Positions 1 through 8,953 of a DNA stretch of 40,466 bases are shown here, in pieces. The position numbers and the translations under genes are program-made. The stretch's first letter is position 1. Every line of letters begins with the position of its first letter. Below the pieces are notes generated by a model. That model was not told the DNA's origin, made no database searches, and saw only the letters and a list, made by a program, of their open reading frames with translations. Source of the DNA: Chitinophagaceae bacterium (GTDB taxonomy: Bacteria > Bacteroidota > Bacteroidia > Chitinophagales > Chitinophagaceae); assembly GCA_947371755.1 (NCBI GenBank), contig CANBQT010000028.1:1-40466 (forward strand), read 5' to 3'.

Positions 1-755
1 TAAATATTTAGTCCGCCGCAAGTACTAATCACTTGTCCGGTTATATAATTACTCCAATCAGATGCTAAAAACAAGGTGGTATTTGCGATTTCCTCTGCTT
101 TTCCAAACCTTCCCAATGGGATTTTTTTCAAATACTCAGTTGCAGCATCCCCATCTGTTAAATAATTGGTCATATCTGTTTCAATAAAACCTGGCGCTAT
201 CGCATTACAACGAATATTTCTGCTTCCTAATTCTAGTGCTATGGATTTTGTAAAACCAATGATTCCTGCTTTTGATGCGGCATAACTACTCTGTCCTGCA
301 TTTCCTCTAATCCCAATGATTGAACTCATATTGATGATAGAACCAGATTTAGCCTTCATCATTGGGCGAATAACCTGTTTGGTCATGTTGAAAATACTTT
401 TCAGATTAATATCTATTACAGCATCCCACTGCTCCTCAGTCATTCGCATTAACAAATTATCTTTTGAAATACCTGCATTGTTTACGCAGATATCAATTGC
501 TCCAAACTCTTTTAAAACGTCGGCCACGAAAGATTCACACTCTGCAAATATTGCAGCATTACTTTTATAAGCCTTAGCCTTTACACCCAAAGCCTGGATC
601 TCTGCTTCTAGGGCAGCTGCTTTATCAGCACTGCTATCACTCACATAGGTAAATGCCACATGTGCTCCCTGTTCTGCCAATTTTAAGGCAATAGCAGCTC
701 CAATTCCCCTGGCTGCACCAGTTACGATAGCTACTTTATTCTGTAATAATTGCAT
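1..755 (-). CDS. fabG: 3-oxoacyl-ACP reductase FabG (cut in its stop codon by the window edge)
   Basis: Short-chain dehydrogenase that reduces 3-oxoacyl-ACP with NADPH in fatty-acid elongation, in the cytoplasm. The reading frame gives 251 residues from an ATG at 755; the last two window bases read TA, so the stop codon is cut by the edge but the protein looks complete (family about 245-250). Visible: nucleotide-binding TGAARGIG (12-19), NNAG (92-95), catalytic Ser145, Tyr158 and Lys162 (YAASK), and a C-terminal GGLNI typical of FabG. A promoter of its own lies at 777-806 in the 68-base gap, so it need not be cotranscribed with the ABC genes upstream. Other SDR reductases share these motifs, but the fit to FabG is good. 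Confidence 0.93.
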   Translation of the reverse strand, partial: MQLLQNKVAIVTGAARGIGAAIALKLAEQGAHVAFTYVSDSSADKAAALEAEIQALGVKAKAYKSNAAIFAECESFVADVLKEFGAIDICVNNAGISKDNLLMRMTEEQWDAVIDINLKSIFNMTKQVIRPMMKAKSGSIINMSSIIGIRGNAGQSSYAASKAGIIGFTKSIALELGSRNIRCNAIAPGFIETDMTNYLTDGDAATEYLKKIPLGRFGKAEEIANTTLFLASDWSNYITGQVISTCGGLNI

Positions 756-776
756 GATTATAAATTTGATCGGTAA

Positions 777-806
777 CAAATGTAAAATAATTGCGCTTGG
801 CAACAA
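777..806 (-). promoter_or_regulatory. Bacteroidota-type promoter of fabG
   Basis: On the minus strand, -33 TTG (806-804) and -7 TACATTTG (784-777) are separated by 19 bases, matching the TTG/TAnnTTTG consensus. Transcription would start near 770-773, about 15 bases before the fabG ATG. Confidence 0.65.
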
Positions 807-823
807 GACATTCGGCGAAGTTT

Positions 824-1951
824 TTAGCTTTTCGAACCATTCACCAAGTTTGCTCCTTCATATTCATAGTAATGAAAATAAAAAAATACAAAAGCTAATA
901 ATGCCACAAATACAAAAAGAAGAATCCCTAAATCATATAAAATCAAAAAGAATAGTACCGATAAAATAGTGAAAACGACTTTCATGTACTCATCTCCATT
1001 CATGATACTTGTATAGAGTATTGCATGAAAAAAAGCTGGTAAGGCTATGATCATGCATAAAATTTGAAAATAATCAACTACATGAAAATGTAAGGGATAA
1101 CCTTTCCAAACAAATAAAATTTCTGGTATTAATAAAACCAAATAGAGACCAAATAACTGCATAAATCTTTTCCAGATAGCAATAGGAAGGTTTCTACCAA
1201 ATAATAGAAAATTATTTTCAAAAGAACGTATTTGAAAAATGATAGTTGTGTGTGCTGCAATGATTAGCAATACACTTAATAGAATCGGTCTTATATCGTA
1301 TCGATAGGGTTCATAGAATTGAATAAATCCATATAGATATACCAGCGTAAAAAATTTCGTTAAGAGTAACATCAACTTTCTTTCTTCCCAGATAAAAAAC
1401 AAGGGGTATAAAAAGTAAGGCTTGCTGAACACTCGATTTGAAATTCGAAATTTTAATACAAATGATTCAAAACTGTGTAACTGTAAACATGTAAAATATA
1501 CCTGAACTGATGCAAAAAAGAATATAAGATTCGTTATTAAAATTATCAAGGCTTGTTGATATTGATGAGCTTTGATAGCCACTGTGATGATAATAATTAC
1601 ATAGGATATAACAGGAAAATATACTTCGAAGTGCACTAAGCACATCCAACCCCAAACTTGTTTTTTAGGTAATCGATTTAAACAGGTAAGAAAGTTTAAA
1701 CCCGGTTCCAGTAAGCGTTTCGTGATATAATTGATACACTTTAAAGTATACAATCCCCATATAACAATGATGATCCATAAAAATAATGGGCTTCCTAATA
1801 TTGCCTGAATAATTCCCAAATGAAATTCAATCAATTGCCCACCCCTGACCACTCCAAACAATGCGAAAAATAAAAAAATAAAGAATCCGGCATTCAGTTT
1901 ATAGAAATGGTTTACTAATACCAGCTGTAATATTTTAGCAATATTCTTCAT
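824..1951 (-). CDS. ABC exporter membrane subunit (unassigned)
   Basis: A 375-residue, very hydrophobic protein with about ten predicted membrane segments spread over its length and no signal peptide. Its ATG overlaps the TGA of the ATPase gene by 4 bases (ATGA), so the two are translationally coupled and most likely form one transporter. The family cannot be named from motifs; size and coupling resemble two-component ABC exporters of Bacteroidota whose substrates are unknown. Assignment as permease rests on context plus hydrophobicity. Confidence 0.7.
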   Translation of the reverse strand: MKNIAKILQLVLVNHFYKLNAGFFIFLFFALFGVVRGGQLIEFHLGIIQAILGSPLFLWIIIVIWGLYTLKCINYITKRLLEPGLNFLTCLNRLPKKQVWGWMCLVHFEVYFPVISYVIIIITVAIKAHQYQQALIILITNLIFFFASVQVYFTCLQLHSFESFVLKFRISNRVFSKPYFLYPLFFIWEERKLMLLLTKFFTLVYLYGFIQFYEPYRYDIRPILLSVLLIIAAHTTIIFQIRSFENNFLLFGRNLPIAIWKRFMQLFGLYLVLLIPEILFVWKGYPLHFHVVDYFQILCMIIALPAFFHAILYTSIMNGDEYMKVVFTILSVLFFLILYDLGILLFVFVALLAFVFFYFHYYEYEGANLVNGSKS

Positions 1952-2580
1952 CTTTCAAGGATAGTTGCAGTGTGTTCTTTCACTTCAATAATATCAGTAA
2001 ATGGAAGATCATTCTGAAAGGATTGATGGGAAGAAATTATAAAGGAAATACCTGAATCTTTTTGCATCTTATTAATCCATGTACATACTAATGCCACAGC
2101 TGCAACATCAATTGTGATCAGTGGTTCATCTAATAATATCCATTCTGGTTTACCAATCAGTGCAAGTGCAAGACTCAATTTTTTTAACATCCCACTCGAA
2201 TAGGATCCCACTGAATTCTGATAGGCATCAAAAATATGTAAGTCCTTTAAATTCTGAATGGATTCGTTGATATTGGATTTTTTTATAGAACAGTACAACT
2301 CAACAAGATCTTTTGCTGTCAAAAAATTGGGATAAATTGGTTCGGCTTCTGCAAAATTCACCTTATTCAAAAAATCATTTCGGTTCTTTTTAATTGAAAT
2401 TCCATCTAATAAAATATCTCCCTTAAAAGGATGTAAGCCTGCTACCATTTTCATCATAGTGGTTTTCCCGGAACCGTTTTCACCTTTTAACCAATAAAGA
2501 CCTTTCCCAAGTTGAAGTCTTGGAATTTGTATGGCCAGATGATTACCATAATATTTTTCTATTTGCTCAAATTGTAGCAT
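1948..2580 (-). CDS. ABC transporter ATP-binding protein
   Basis: A 210-residue ATPase that should power the membrane protein encoded directly downstream. Walker A GENGSGKT (33-40), signature YSSGM (127-131), Walker B WILLDEP (147-153) and switch His185 (SSHQ) are present. The Q-loop is unusual: where glutamine is expected (about residue 79) the sequence reads EAEP, with no Gln nearby. The protein is short, close to a bare nucleotide-binding domain. Start is the ATG at 2580; the gene is divergent from 2710. Substrate unknown. Confidence 0.88.
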   Translation of the reverse strand: MLQFEQIEKYYGNHLAIQIPRLQLGKGLYWLKGENGSGKTTMMKMVAGLHPFKGDILLDGISIKKNRNDFLNKVNFAEAEPIYPNFLTAKDLVELYCSIKKSNINESIQNLKDLHIFDAYQNSVGSYSSGMLKKLSLALALIGKPEWILLDEPLITIDVAAVALVCTWINKMQKDSGISFIISSHQSFQNDLPFTDIIEVKEHTATILER

Positions 2581-2709
2581 ATGCTAAGTAAGCTTAAATA
2601 TCTTTGATCAGAAACAGATATGCATTTTTTATAATTTTATTAACCCCGTCTCTAATTGATCATAGAAATAATACAGTGGTTTTTCATTTAATTAGATATT
2701 TTAGACGAA

Positions 2710-3969
2710 ATGAATAGTATACTAAACAGGAGAAGAATACTTTTAATTGCCTTTCTTATAGAGACTATTTGTGTTACTTATGCTCTTAAATTAAAGTTTC
2801 TGACGGGCATTACAAGTATTGTATTTACTGTGGCAGGGCTTTTCATTTGCTGGTTTGCTTTAGTACTTCCCAGTCCACAACAACTGCCCAATCAACCCTT
2901 AGATTTCTCAAAAAAAACGAATACCTATCGTTGGTGGATCCTTGCTATGACGCTGATTTGTATCATGGGATCTGCACTTCATTGGATGGAAGATGCCCCG
3001 CTCGATTACCATGATGCCGATATGTTACCCATCATCAAAATCATGAGCGAACGTTTTATACATGGCGCCTGGAGCCATGTATATGATGTAATCCCAGAAA
3101 TCTGGGGCGGAATGCATCCTATATATCTTCCAGCCATGTGGATGCCTTTCAGTATTCCGGTATTTTTTGACGCAGATCCAAGATGGACTACTGTTATTGC
3201 TTTATTTATACTTGCAGCTTTATTTATCTGGCGTATACAACCCTTACATAGAAAATCTGGCCCTATATTTTTTGCAGCATTCTTGCTGATTTGGTGGCTT
3301 TTAAATGCACATAACTCAGGTTTATTGATTTATACAGAAGAAGGTGTGGTGATTTTATTTTACAGTTTTCTTGCGCTTTCACTCCTGAGCAAAAACGGAT
3401 GGCTGATTGGCATGGCCACTTCTCTATGTGTTTTGAGTAGGTATTCATTAGTAGGATGGATTCCGGCCATGTTGGTTTTTTACATATACCTAAAGGATTA
3501 TAAAATTCTTTTGCGTATTTCACTAATGGGAATTCTATTCTTTCTCATATTAGTGCTGATACCATTTGGATGGAAAACATTTTTAACACTTACTGCCATC
3601 CCTTCAGAATATATTAGTTTCAGTGAAAGGGTTTGGAAAGATGCCCCAGTTGTGTTTCACGAAAGTTTAGGATTCGCCAAATTCTTTGGTCCAAAGAATA
3701 TTGCTTTACAACATCACTTATTAATTTATGCTGCACTTATTTTACCAACTTTATTTATGGTAATTTGTCTTGCTCTAGTGAAGATCTTTCATTTACAAAA
3801 AGATCATCTTCCTATTGCTACACTTAAATTTACCCTGGTTATTTTTTATACTTTGGTGGACGTGCCATACCTCTACCTTTTTTATACAGGGTCTTTTTTG
3901 AGTTTATTTTTAGTCACAAATTTACTGGTGGGAGAAAAGCCCATCTGGAGCTTAAAAAAAGCAGGCTAG
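2710..3969 (+). CDS. Polytopic membrane protein, possibly GT-C-type glycosyltransferase
   Basis: A 419-residue integral membrane protein with about ten membrane segments. After the first three segments comes a soluble loop (about 92-145) rich in acidic and aromatic residues, including DYHDAD at 99-104. Lipid-linked-sugar glycosyltransferases of the GT-C fold (for example the DUF2029/GT87 group) have an acidic catalytic motif in their first outward loop, so this is a reasonable but unproven guess. It stands alone: divergent from the ABC genes, and convergent with the GH3 gene with only 5 bases between stop codons. No signal for substrate or regulation was found. Confidence 0.5.
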   Translation: MNSILNRRRILLIAFLIETICVTYALKLKFLTGITSIVFTVAGLFICWFALVLPSPQQLPNQPLDFSKKTNTYRWWILAMTLICIMGSALHWMEDAPLDYHDADMLPIIKIMSERFIHGAWSHVYDVIPEIWGGMHPIYLPAMWMPFSIPVFFDADPRWTTVIALFILAALFIWRIQPLHRKSGPIFFAAFLLIWWLLNAHNSGLLIYTEEGVVILFYSFLALSLLSKNGWLIGMATSLCVLSRYSLVGWIPAMLVFYIYLKDYKILLRISLMGILFFLILVLIPFGWKTFLTLTAIPSEYISFSERVWKDAPVVFHESLGFAKFFGPKNIALQHHLLIYAALILPTLFMVICLALVKIFHLQKDHLPIATLKFTLVIFYTLVDVPYLYLFYTGSFLSLFLVTNLLVGEKPIWSLKKAG

Positions 3970-3974
3970 TTATT

Positions 3975-5489
3975 TTATGATTCCTTGATCAGTAGAAGAA
4001 TCTCATCCACATATTTACGATCATTGCTTAACCTTGGTACTTTGTGCTGCCCACCCAGTTTACCTTTGCTACGAAGCCATTCATGAAAAATATTCTTTTC
4101 CAATGAATGTACAATTGGCATCACTAATGCAATATCCTTGTATCGCTTAGCTTCATAATCACTATTCAAAGTTTTCAGGGCGCAGTCTAATTCATAAGCA
4201 AAAGCGTCTATGTTTTCAGGAGCTACTTCAAATTCGATTAACCATTCATGTGCTCCTTTGGTATCGTCACCAAAATAAACAGGAGCTGCTGTATAATCAT
4301 TAACTACCAAGCCTGTTTTTTCACAAGCAATTGCAATTGCCTTGTCGGCATTATCTGCAATCACTTCCTCACCAAACGCATTGATATATTGCTTTAATCT
4401 TCCACTTACTTTGATCTTAAATGGAAAAACAGAAACAAACTGTATAGTATCGCCTACTAAATAACGCCATAGGCCACCATTGGTACTAATCACCAAGGCG
4501 TAGTTTTTTCCAATCTCAACATCCCCTAAACCAATTGTTTTCGGATCAGCTTTTCCATATTCTTCTACTGGCATGAATTCATAAAAGATTCCATGTGCTA
4601 AAAACAACAACATACCCTCTTCATCAGGATCATTCTGCGCAGCAAAAAAACCTTCACTTGCATTATAAATATCAAGGTATGTAACACCGGGACCAATTAA
4701 TTTTTTAAACTGCTCTCGATACGGTGTAAATGAAACTCCGCCATGCCCATACAATTCTAGGTTTGGCCATACTTCTTTTAAATTGGCCTTACCGGTAATT
4801 TCTAGGATCCGTTTTATTAAAACCATGGTCCAGGTTGGAACCCCGGCAATGGATGTTACATTTTCTTCAATGGTAGACAGGGCAAGGCTTTCAATCTTTC
4901 CTTCCCATTCATCCATTAAAGCAATAGATAATTCAGGAGTGCGGATCCATTGCCCCCAAAACGGAGTGTTCTGTAACAAAACAGCACTCAGGTCGCCATA
5001 TTGGATCTCTTCATTGATCTTACTGATCTGATGACTTCCACCAATTACCAAACTCTTTCCAGTTAAGAGATCACTATTGTTATTGATATTATAATAGAGC
5101 GTCAGAAAATCTTTGGCCGCCTGAAAATGGCAATCCTCCAAACTTTCATCTGTGATGGGAATGAACTTGCTTTTATCACTGGTGGTACCACTGCTTTTTG
5201 CAAACCAACTCACGGGAGTATTCCAAAGTAATTGTTCCTCTCCTTCCATTAATCTTTCGATATATGGCTTTATATCATCGTATTCATGAATGGGAACTAC
5301 TTGTTTAAAATTGCGGATGGTAAAAATTTCCTTGAGGCCATATTTACGTCCAAATTCGGTATACTGACCATGAGTGATCAGATCCTGCAGAATTTCCCTT
5401 TGTGCAGCAATAGGCTCATTAACCCATGCGTCGATACGCCCTTGTCGTAGTCGAGCTAATCTTGATATCGCGGGGCTGAGAATTTTCAT
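3975..5489 (-). CDS. GH3 auxin-responsive-promoter family protein (acyl-adenylate/amido synthetase fold)
   Basis: A 504-residue member of the GH3 family, which belongs to the ANL adenylate-forming enzymes. In plants these conjugate amino acids to auxin or jasmonate; the role of the common bacterial members is not established. The ATP-binding P-loop-like motif SSGTTSDKSK sits at 99-108, with WFAK just before; the YNASEGFF and GLWRYLVGDT segments further on are family hallmarks. Length is close to bacterial GH3 proteins. ATG start at 5489; 48 bases separate it from lptB on the same strand, so cotranscription is possible. Confidence 0.88.
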   Translation of the reverse strand: MKILSPAISRLARLRQGRIDAWVNEPIAAQREILQDLITHGQYTEFGRKYGLKEIFTIRNFKQVVPIHEYDDIKPYIERLMEGEEQLLWNTPVSWFAKSSGTTSDKSKFIPITDESLEDCHFQAAKDFLTLYYNINNNSDLLTGKSLVIGGSHQISKINEEIQYGDLSAVLLQNTPFWGQWIRTPELSIALMDEWEGKIESLALSTIEENVTSIAGVPTWTMVLIKRILEITGKANLKEVWPNLELYGHGGVSFTPYREQFKKLIGPGVTYLDIYNASEGFFAAQNDPDEEGMLLFLAHGIFYEFMPVEEYGKADPKTIGLGDVEIGKNYALVISTNGGLWRYLVGDTIQFVSVFPFKIKVSGRLKQYINAFGEEVIADNADKAIAIACEKTGLVVNDYTAAPVYFGDDTKGAHEWLIEFEVAPENIDAFAYELDCALKTLNSDYEAKRYKDIALVMPIVHSLEKNIFHEWLRSKGKLGGQHKVPRLSNDRKYVDEILLLIKES

Positions 5490-5537
5490 ACAGTTAGTAC
5501 CTGAAAAATAAGCAAAGGAATTGAAATTACCTTCCTA

Positions 5538-6362
5538 TTATTCGTCAGAAATTGTGCCACTATCAATTTCAGTAGAGCCATTGGGAACGCTTGCTCCATT
5601 GTCCTTGCCCATATCAATGATCCAGTCTTTTCTTTTTAATTCGAAATTAGTACCCAGATAAAGCCTACGTACTTTTTCATCGTCTGCTAATTCTTCTGCA
5701 GTTCCATGGCGGAAAATCTTTCCTTCAATCAATAAATAAGCACGATCACAAATCGAAAGGGTTTCGTTTACATTGTGATCCGTGATAAGAATTCCAATAT
5801 TTTTAAATTTAAGGCGTGCTACTACACTTTGAATATCTTCTACTGCTATGGGATCTACGCCTGCAAAAGGCTCATCCAATAAAATGAATTTTGGATCTAC
5901 AGCTAAAGCACGTGCAATCTCAGTTCTTCTTCTTTCCCCACCACTCAAACTATCCCCATTATTATCTCGTACATGATGTAAATGAAATTCGTCTAATAAT
6001 GACTCTAATTTATACTGTCGCTCTTGTTTGCTCAGCTTTGTCATTTCCAAAACGGCCATAATATTATCTGCAACAGTGAGTTTTCTAAATACACTAGCCT
6101 CCTGCGGTAAATAGCCAATACCCATCTGTGCACGTTTGTACATAGGTAGTTTGGTAATATTCAGGTCATTCAAAAACACATCCCCTTCATCGGGTTTAAT
6201 AAGACCAACAACCATATAAAAAGTAGTGGTTTTTCCTGCTCCATTGGGACCTAAAAGGCCCACAATTTCGCCTTGTTCCACATTTACACTTACATGGTTT
6301 ACAACAGTTCTTCCCTTGTAACTTTTAATAAGATCCTTGGTATGGATGGTTAGGTTCATCAT
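5538..6362 (-). CDS. lptB: LPS export ABC transporter ATPase LptB
   Basis: Cytoplasmic ATPase of the LptB2FG complex that extracts lipopolysaccharide from the inner membrane and pushes it along the Lpt bridge. Walker [10 protein letters not shown] (38-46), Q-loop [12 protein letters not shown] (from 85), signature LSGGE (139-143) and Walker B with [11 protein letters not shown] (161-171) are nearly identical to canonical LptB. At 274 residues it is some 30 longer than E. coli LptB because of an acidic, Gly/Ser/Asp-rich C-terminal tail. Two ATG codons are adjacent at 6362 and 6359; either could be the start. The lptF/lptG partners are not in this window. Confidence 0.93.
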   Translation of the reverse strand: MMNLTIHTKDLIKSYKGRTVVNHVSVNVEQGEIVGLLGPNGAGKTTTFYMVVGLIKPDEGDVFLNDLNITKLPMYKRAQMGIGYLPQEASVFRKLTVADNIMAVLEMTKLSKQERQYKLESLLDEFHLHHVRDNNGDSLSGGERRRTEIARALAVDPKFILLDEPFAGVDPIAVEDIQSVVARLKFKNIGILITDHNVNETLSICDRAYLLIEGKIFRHGTAEELADDEKVRRLYLGTNFELKRKDWIIDMGKDNGASVPNGSTEIDSGTISDE

Positions 6363-6436
6363 TGTAATTGTAAAAATAAGATAGTTGAAACGAAGAATAA
6401 TACCCCCTGGCTTTATATTTTGTTATTGTTTGATTG

Positions 6437-6444
6437 TATGTTTG
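6437..6444 (+). promoter_or_regulatory. Candidate -7 element of metF
   Basis: TATGTTTG matches TAnnTTTG and lies 15 bases before the metF ATG. No TTG is found at the usual distance upstream, so only the -7 half is supported. Confidence 0.4.
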
Positions 6445-6459
6445 TAGCCATTTATACGT

Positions 6460-7413
6460 ATGAAAGTAATTGACCATATCTCAAAAGCCAGCGACACTTT
6501 ACTGTCTTTCGAAGTTTTACCGCCATTAAAAGGTAAGACCATAGTATCATTATACGATCATTTAGATCCTTTGATGGAATTTAAACCATCTTGGATTAAT
6601 GTTACCTACCACCGCAGCGAAACCATGTTCAAAAAAAAGGTTGATGGAACTTTTGAAAAAGTGGAAGTGCGTAAGCGACCAGGAACAGTTGGTATTTGCG
6701 CGGCAATCATGAACCACTATAAAATTGATGCCGTTCCTCATATCATTTGTGGCGGTTTTACCAAAAGAGAAACTGAAGATGCACTGATCGACCTTGACTT
6801 TTTAGGAATCGACAATGTTTTAGTTTTAAGAGGTGATGCTGCTAAAAATGAAGCCTCCTTCGAATCAGAACCAGGAGGCAATAATTTTGCAATCGATCTG
6901 CTCAAACAAGTGAGTAGTATGAATAATGGAGTATATATCGATGAAGACATCAAAAGCGGTGGAAAAACAAACTTCTGTATGGGTGTTGCTGGTTACCCTG
7001 AAAAACATTTCGAAGCCCCAAATTTGGAAATTGATTTATTGAAGTTGAAAGAAAAAGTGGATGCGGGCGCAGATTATATCATGACTCAAATGTTTTTTGA
7101 TAATCAGAAGTTTTTTGATTTTGTAAATGCATGTAAAGCAATTGGTATCAATGTTCCGATCATTCCAGGATTGAAACCAATTACGAATAAAAAACAATTA
7201 TCTGTACTGCCTCGCATATTTCATGTAGATATTCCTACAGAACTTTCTAATGCCATTAATAAGTGCAAGACAGATGCAGATTGCGAACAGGCGGGCACAG
7301 AATGGTTAATCCAACAAAGCAGAGAGCTGAAGCAATTTGGCGTACCTGTACTGCATTACTATACCTTAGGCAAGCCCAAAGTAATTAGAAACGTAGTGAA
7401 AGAACTTTTCTAA
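6460..7413 (+). CDS. metF: 5,10-methylenetetrahydrofolate reductase MetF
   Basis: FAD enzyme that reduces methylenetetrahydrofolate to 5-methyl-THF, the methyl donor for methionine synthesis. The 317-residue TIM barrel has the typical N-terminal SFEVLPP (16-22, with the catalytic Glu18), VLRGD, and GVAGYPEKH followed by QMFFDN. Length is slightly above E. coli MetF (296). The gene stands alone behind a candidate -7 element at 6437; its stop codon is only 2 bases from the convergent stop of the redoxin gene. Confidence 0.95.
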   Translation: MKVIDHISKASDTLLSFEVLPPLKGKTIVSLYDHLDPLMEFKPSWINVTYHRSETMFKKKVDGTFEKVEVRKRPGTVGICAAIMNHYKIDAVPHIICGGFTKRETEDALIDLDFLGIDNVLVLRGDAAKNEASFESEPGGNNFAIDLLKQVSSMNNGVYIDEDIKSGGKTNFCMGVAGYPEKHFEAPNLEIDLLKLKEKVDAGADYIMTQMFFDNQKFFDFVNACKAIGINVPIIPGLKPITNKKQLSVLPRIFHVDIPTELSNAINKCKTDADCEQAGTEWLIQQSRELKQFGVPVLHYYTLGKPKVIRNVVKELF

Positions 7414-7415
7414 AA

Positions 7416-8873
7416 TCAGTGCTTCAACTTAGTAGCGATCAAATCGTCGAACTGCTGAATGCTCAGTTGTTTGGCAATGATTCGTTTGTCTTTATCTAAC
7501 AAATAAAGTGTTGGTGTTTTAAATACATCATACAATTGTTTGTAACTAGGTTGCCCTGCTTTTTCCTCTGCTGCTCTGGCAGATTTGGTTTGATACACAT
7601 GATACCAGTTGAGTAACCCTTTTTCAGAGATAAACTTTTTCCAGGCTATCATTTCATTTTCATAAATATTCACAGCATAGATAGCAACACCCATTGCTTT
7701 CCATTTAGCACGATACATAGAATCTAATCTAGGAAGCTCTTCTTTACAATGCCCACAATTCGGATCCCAGAATACAACAACCGTAAATGGGGCTTTAAGA
7801 TTATAAAGTGATACATTTTTACCTGTGCTATCTGTTAGATCCAATGGTGATGCAGCTAATCCAAGCTGATTAGCCATCAAACTATAGGCTCTATCAGTAA
7901 TGGTTTTCTTAGAAGCTGTATTCAACAGAACTGTATCCCCTTTAGCATAAAAGTTTTCAAACAAATAAAGAAATACTTTGTCTTGCCCCATGTATTCAGG
8001 GCTTATGTATTTATTGGTAAACTTAGTAAGCAAGTAGGGATAAATTTCTTTTCCAGTTCTTGCTGACAACAAGATAAATTTCACCTCATCAATTAAAGAA
8101 TCTGGTTCTGGTGAAACATAATATTTAAAATAATCATCCAGTTTAGATTCAAAAAATGGTGTTCGCAATAAACGATCGTCATTAAAAACCACGTCATCCC
8201 AAAAATGGTCTTTCACAAAACGATAAGGATATAATGAATCTGGTTTCCCTTTTACCATAGGGATACTTGGTACTGTTGGCCTTTTCATGGTATTGAACAA
8301 CATAGACAATAAAGAAGCAGGATATTTTTTAATGATATTCTCTCGATATGCTTGTAATTCTTTATCTCCCTGTATAATTAAGTTCTTGTATTTAGAGGAG
8401 TCGGCATTTGTTTTTGATTGATGATAAGCTGCTTCATGCTCCTGCATCAATCTGCCTTTTTCAGAAGAATATTTTAGATATTCTTTGAACAGGTCATTAT
8501 CGGGCGAACCTGTAATTACGGATTTATCTTTTTGCAGTGTATCGCCCACAATACTGAACTGCTGCTTGTTATCCATCAAAAATTCAAACTGAGGAGTCAT
8601 TTGAGGTGTTACCATAAAATATACTCCACCAGTTAATTTATTACCCTTGAATACGCCTACACTTTTATCATTTAAATAGGCAGAATCAACCAGTGCTCTT
8701 CCCTTGCCATAATAACTACCCAGGTATACCCAACAATTTTTAAGTGGCGTAAGGGTAATCGAAATCTGCTTGCCAGCAGCAATGATTGGCTTTGATGTAA
8801 CTGCTGATTTGGTTTGAGCCTGAACAGATTGGATCAATATTATGCATACAACAAATGAAATGATACGGTTCAT
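7416..8873 (-). CDS. Secreted TlpA-like thiol-disulfide oxidoreductase
   Basis: A 485-residue exported redoxin. Residues 1-20 form a signal peptide ending VQAQ. The N-terminal third resembles the DUF4369 domain (beta-rich, with GNKLTGG...YFMVTP), the middle is a helical stretch resembling DUF5106, and the C-terminal 130 residues are an AhpC/TlpA thioredoxin fold with FWDPNCGHC (active-site Cys373 and Cys376) and the cis-proline KTPTLYLLD. Such proteins work in the periplasm of Bacteroidota, reducing or maturing exported proteins; the partner is unknown. Single gene, ATG at 8873, divergent from rlmD. Confidence 0.85.
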   Translation of the reverse strand: MNRIISFVVCIILIQSVQAQTKSAVTSKPIIAAGKQISITLTPLKNCWVYLGSYYGKGRALVDSAYLNDKSVGVFKGNKLTGGVYFMVTPQMTPQFEFLMDNKQQFSIVGDTLQKDKSVITGSPDNDLFKEYLKYSSEKGRLMQEHEAAYHQSKTNADSSKYKNLIIQGDKELQAYRENIIKKYPASLLSMLFNTMKRPTVPSIPMVKGKPDSLYPYRFVKDHFWDDVVFNDDRLLRTPFFESKLDDYFKYYVSPEPDSLIDEVKFILLSARTGKEIYPYLLTKFTNKYISPEYMGQDKVFLYLFENFYAKGDTVLLNTASKKTITDRAYSLMANQLGLAASPLDLTDSTGKNVSLYNLKAPFTVVVFWDPNCGHCKEELPRLDSMYRAKWKAMGVAIYAVNIYENEMIAWKKFISEKGLLNWYHVYQTKSARAAEEKAGQPSYKQLYDVFKTPTLYLLDKDKRIIAKQLSIQQFDDLIATKLKH

Positions 8874-8940
8874 ATGATCTTGAATTGACCATAAAAATAG
8901 GAAAATTGGTCACAGTATAGGCATATACCAAACTCTAGTT

Positions 8941-8948
8941 TACATTTG
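8941..8948 (+). promoter_or_regulatory. Candidate -7 element of rlmD (near-leaderless)
   Basis: TACATTTG followed by CACCC and the GTG start at 8954. Transcription starting 4-7 bases after this element would leave essentially no 5' leader. No matching TTG at -33 was found. Confidence 0.45.
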
Positions 8949-8953
8949 CACCC

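Noticed and set aside
316..570. Plus-strand ORF of 84 codons at the left edge
   Set aside because: It is the antisense shadow of fabG, whose motifs are unambiguous on the other strand.
2599..2606. TATCTTTG upstream of the gene at 2710
   Set aside because: It matches the -7 element but lies about 100 bases from the start codon and the nearest TTG is 24 bases away, so it may be chance.
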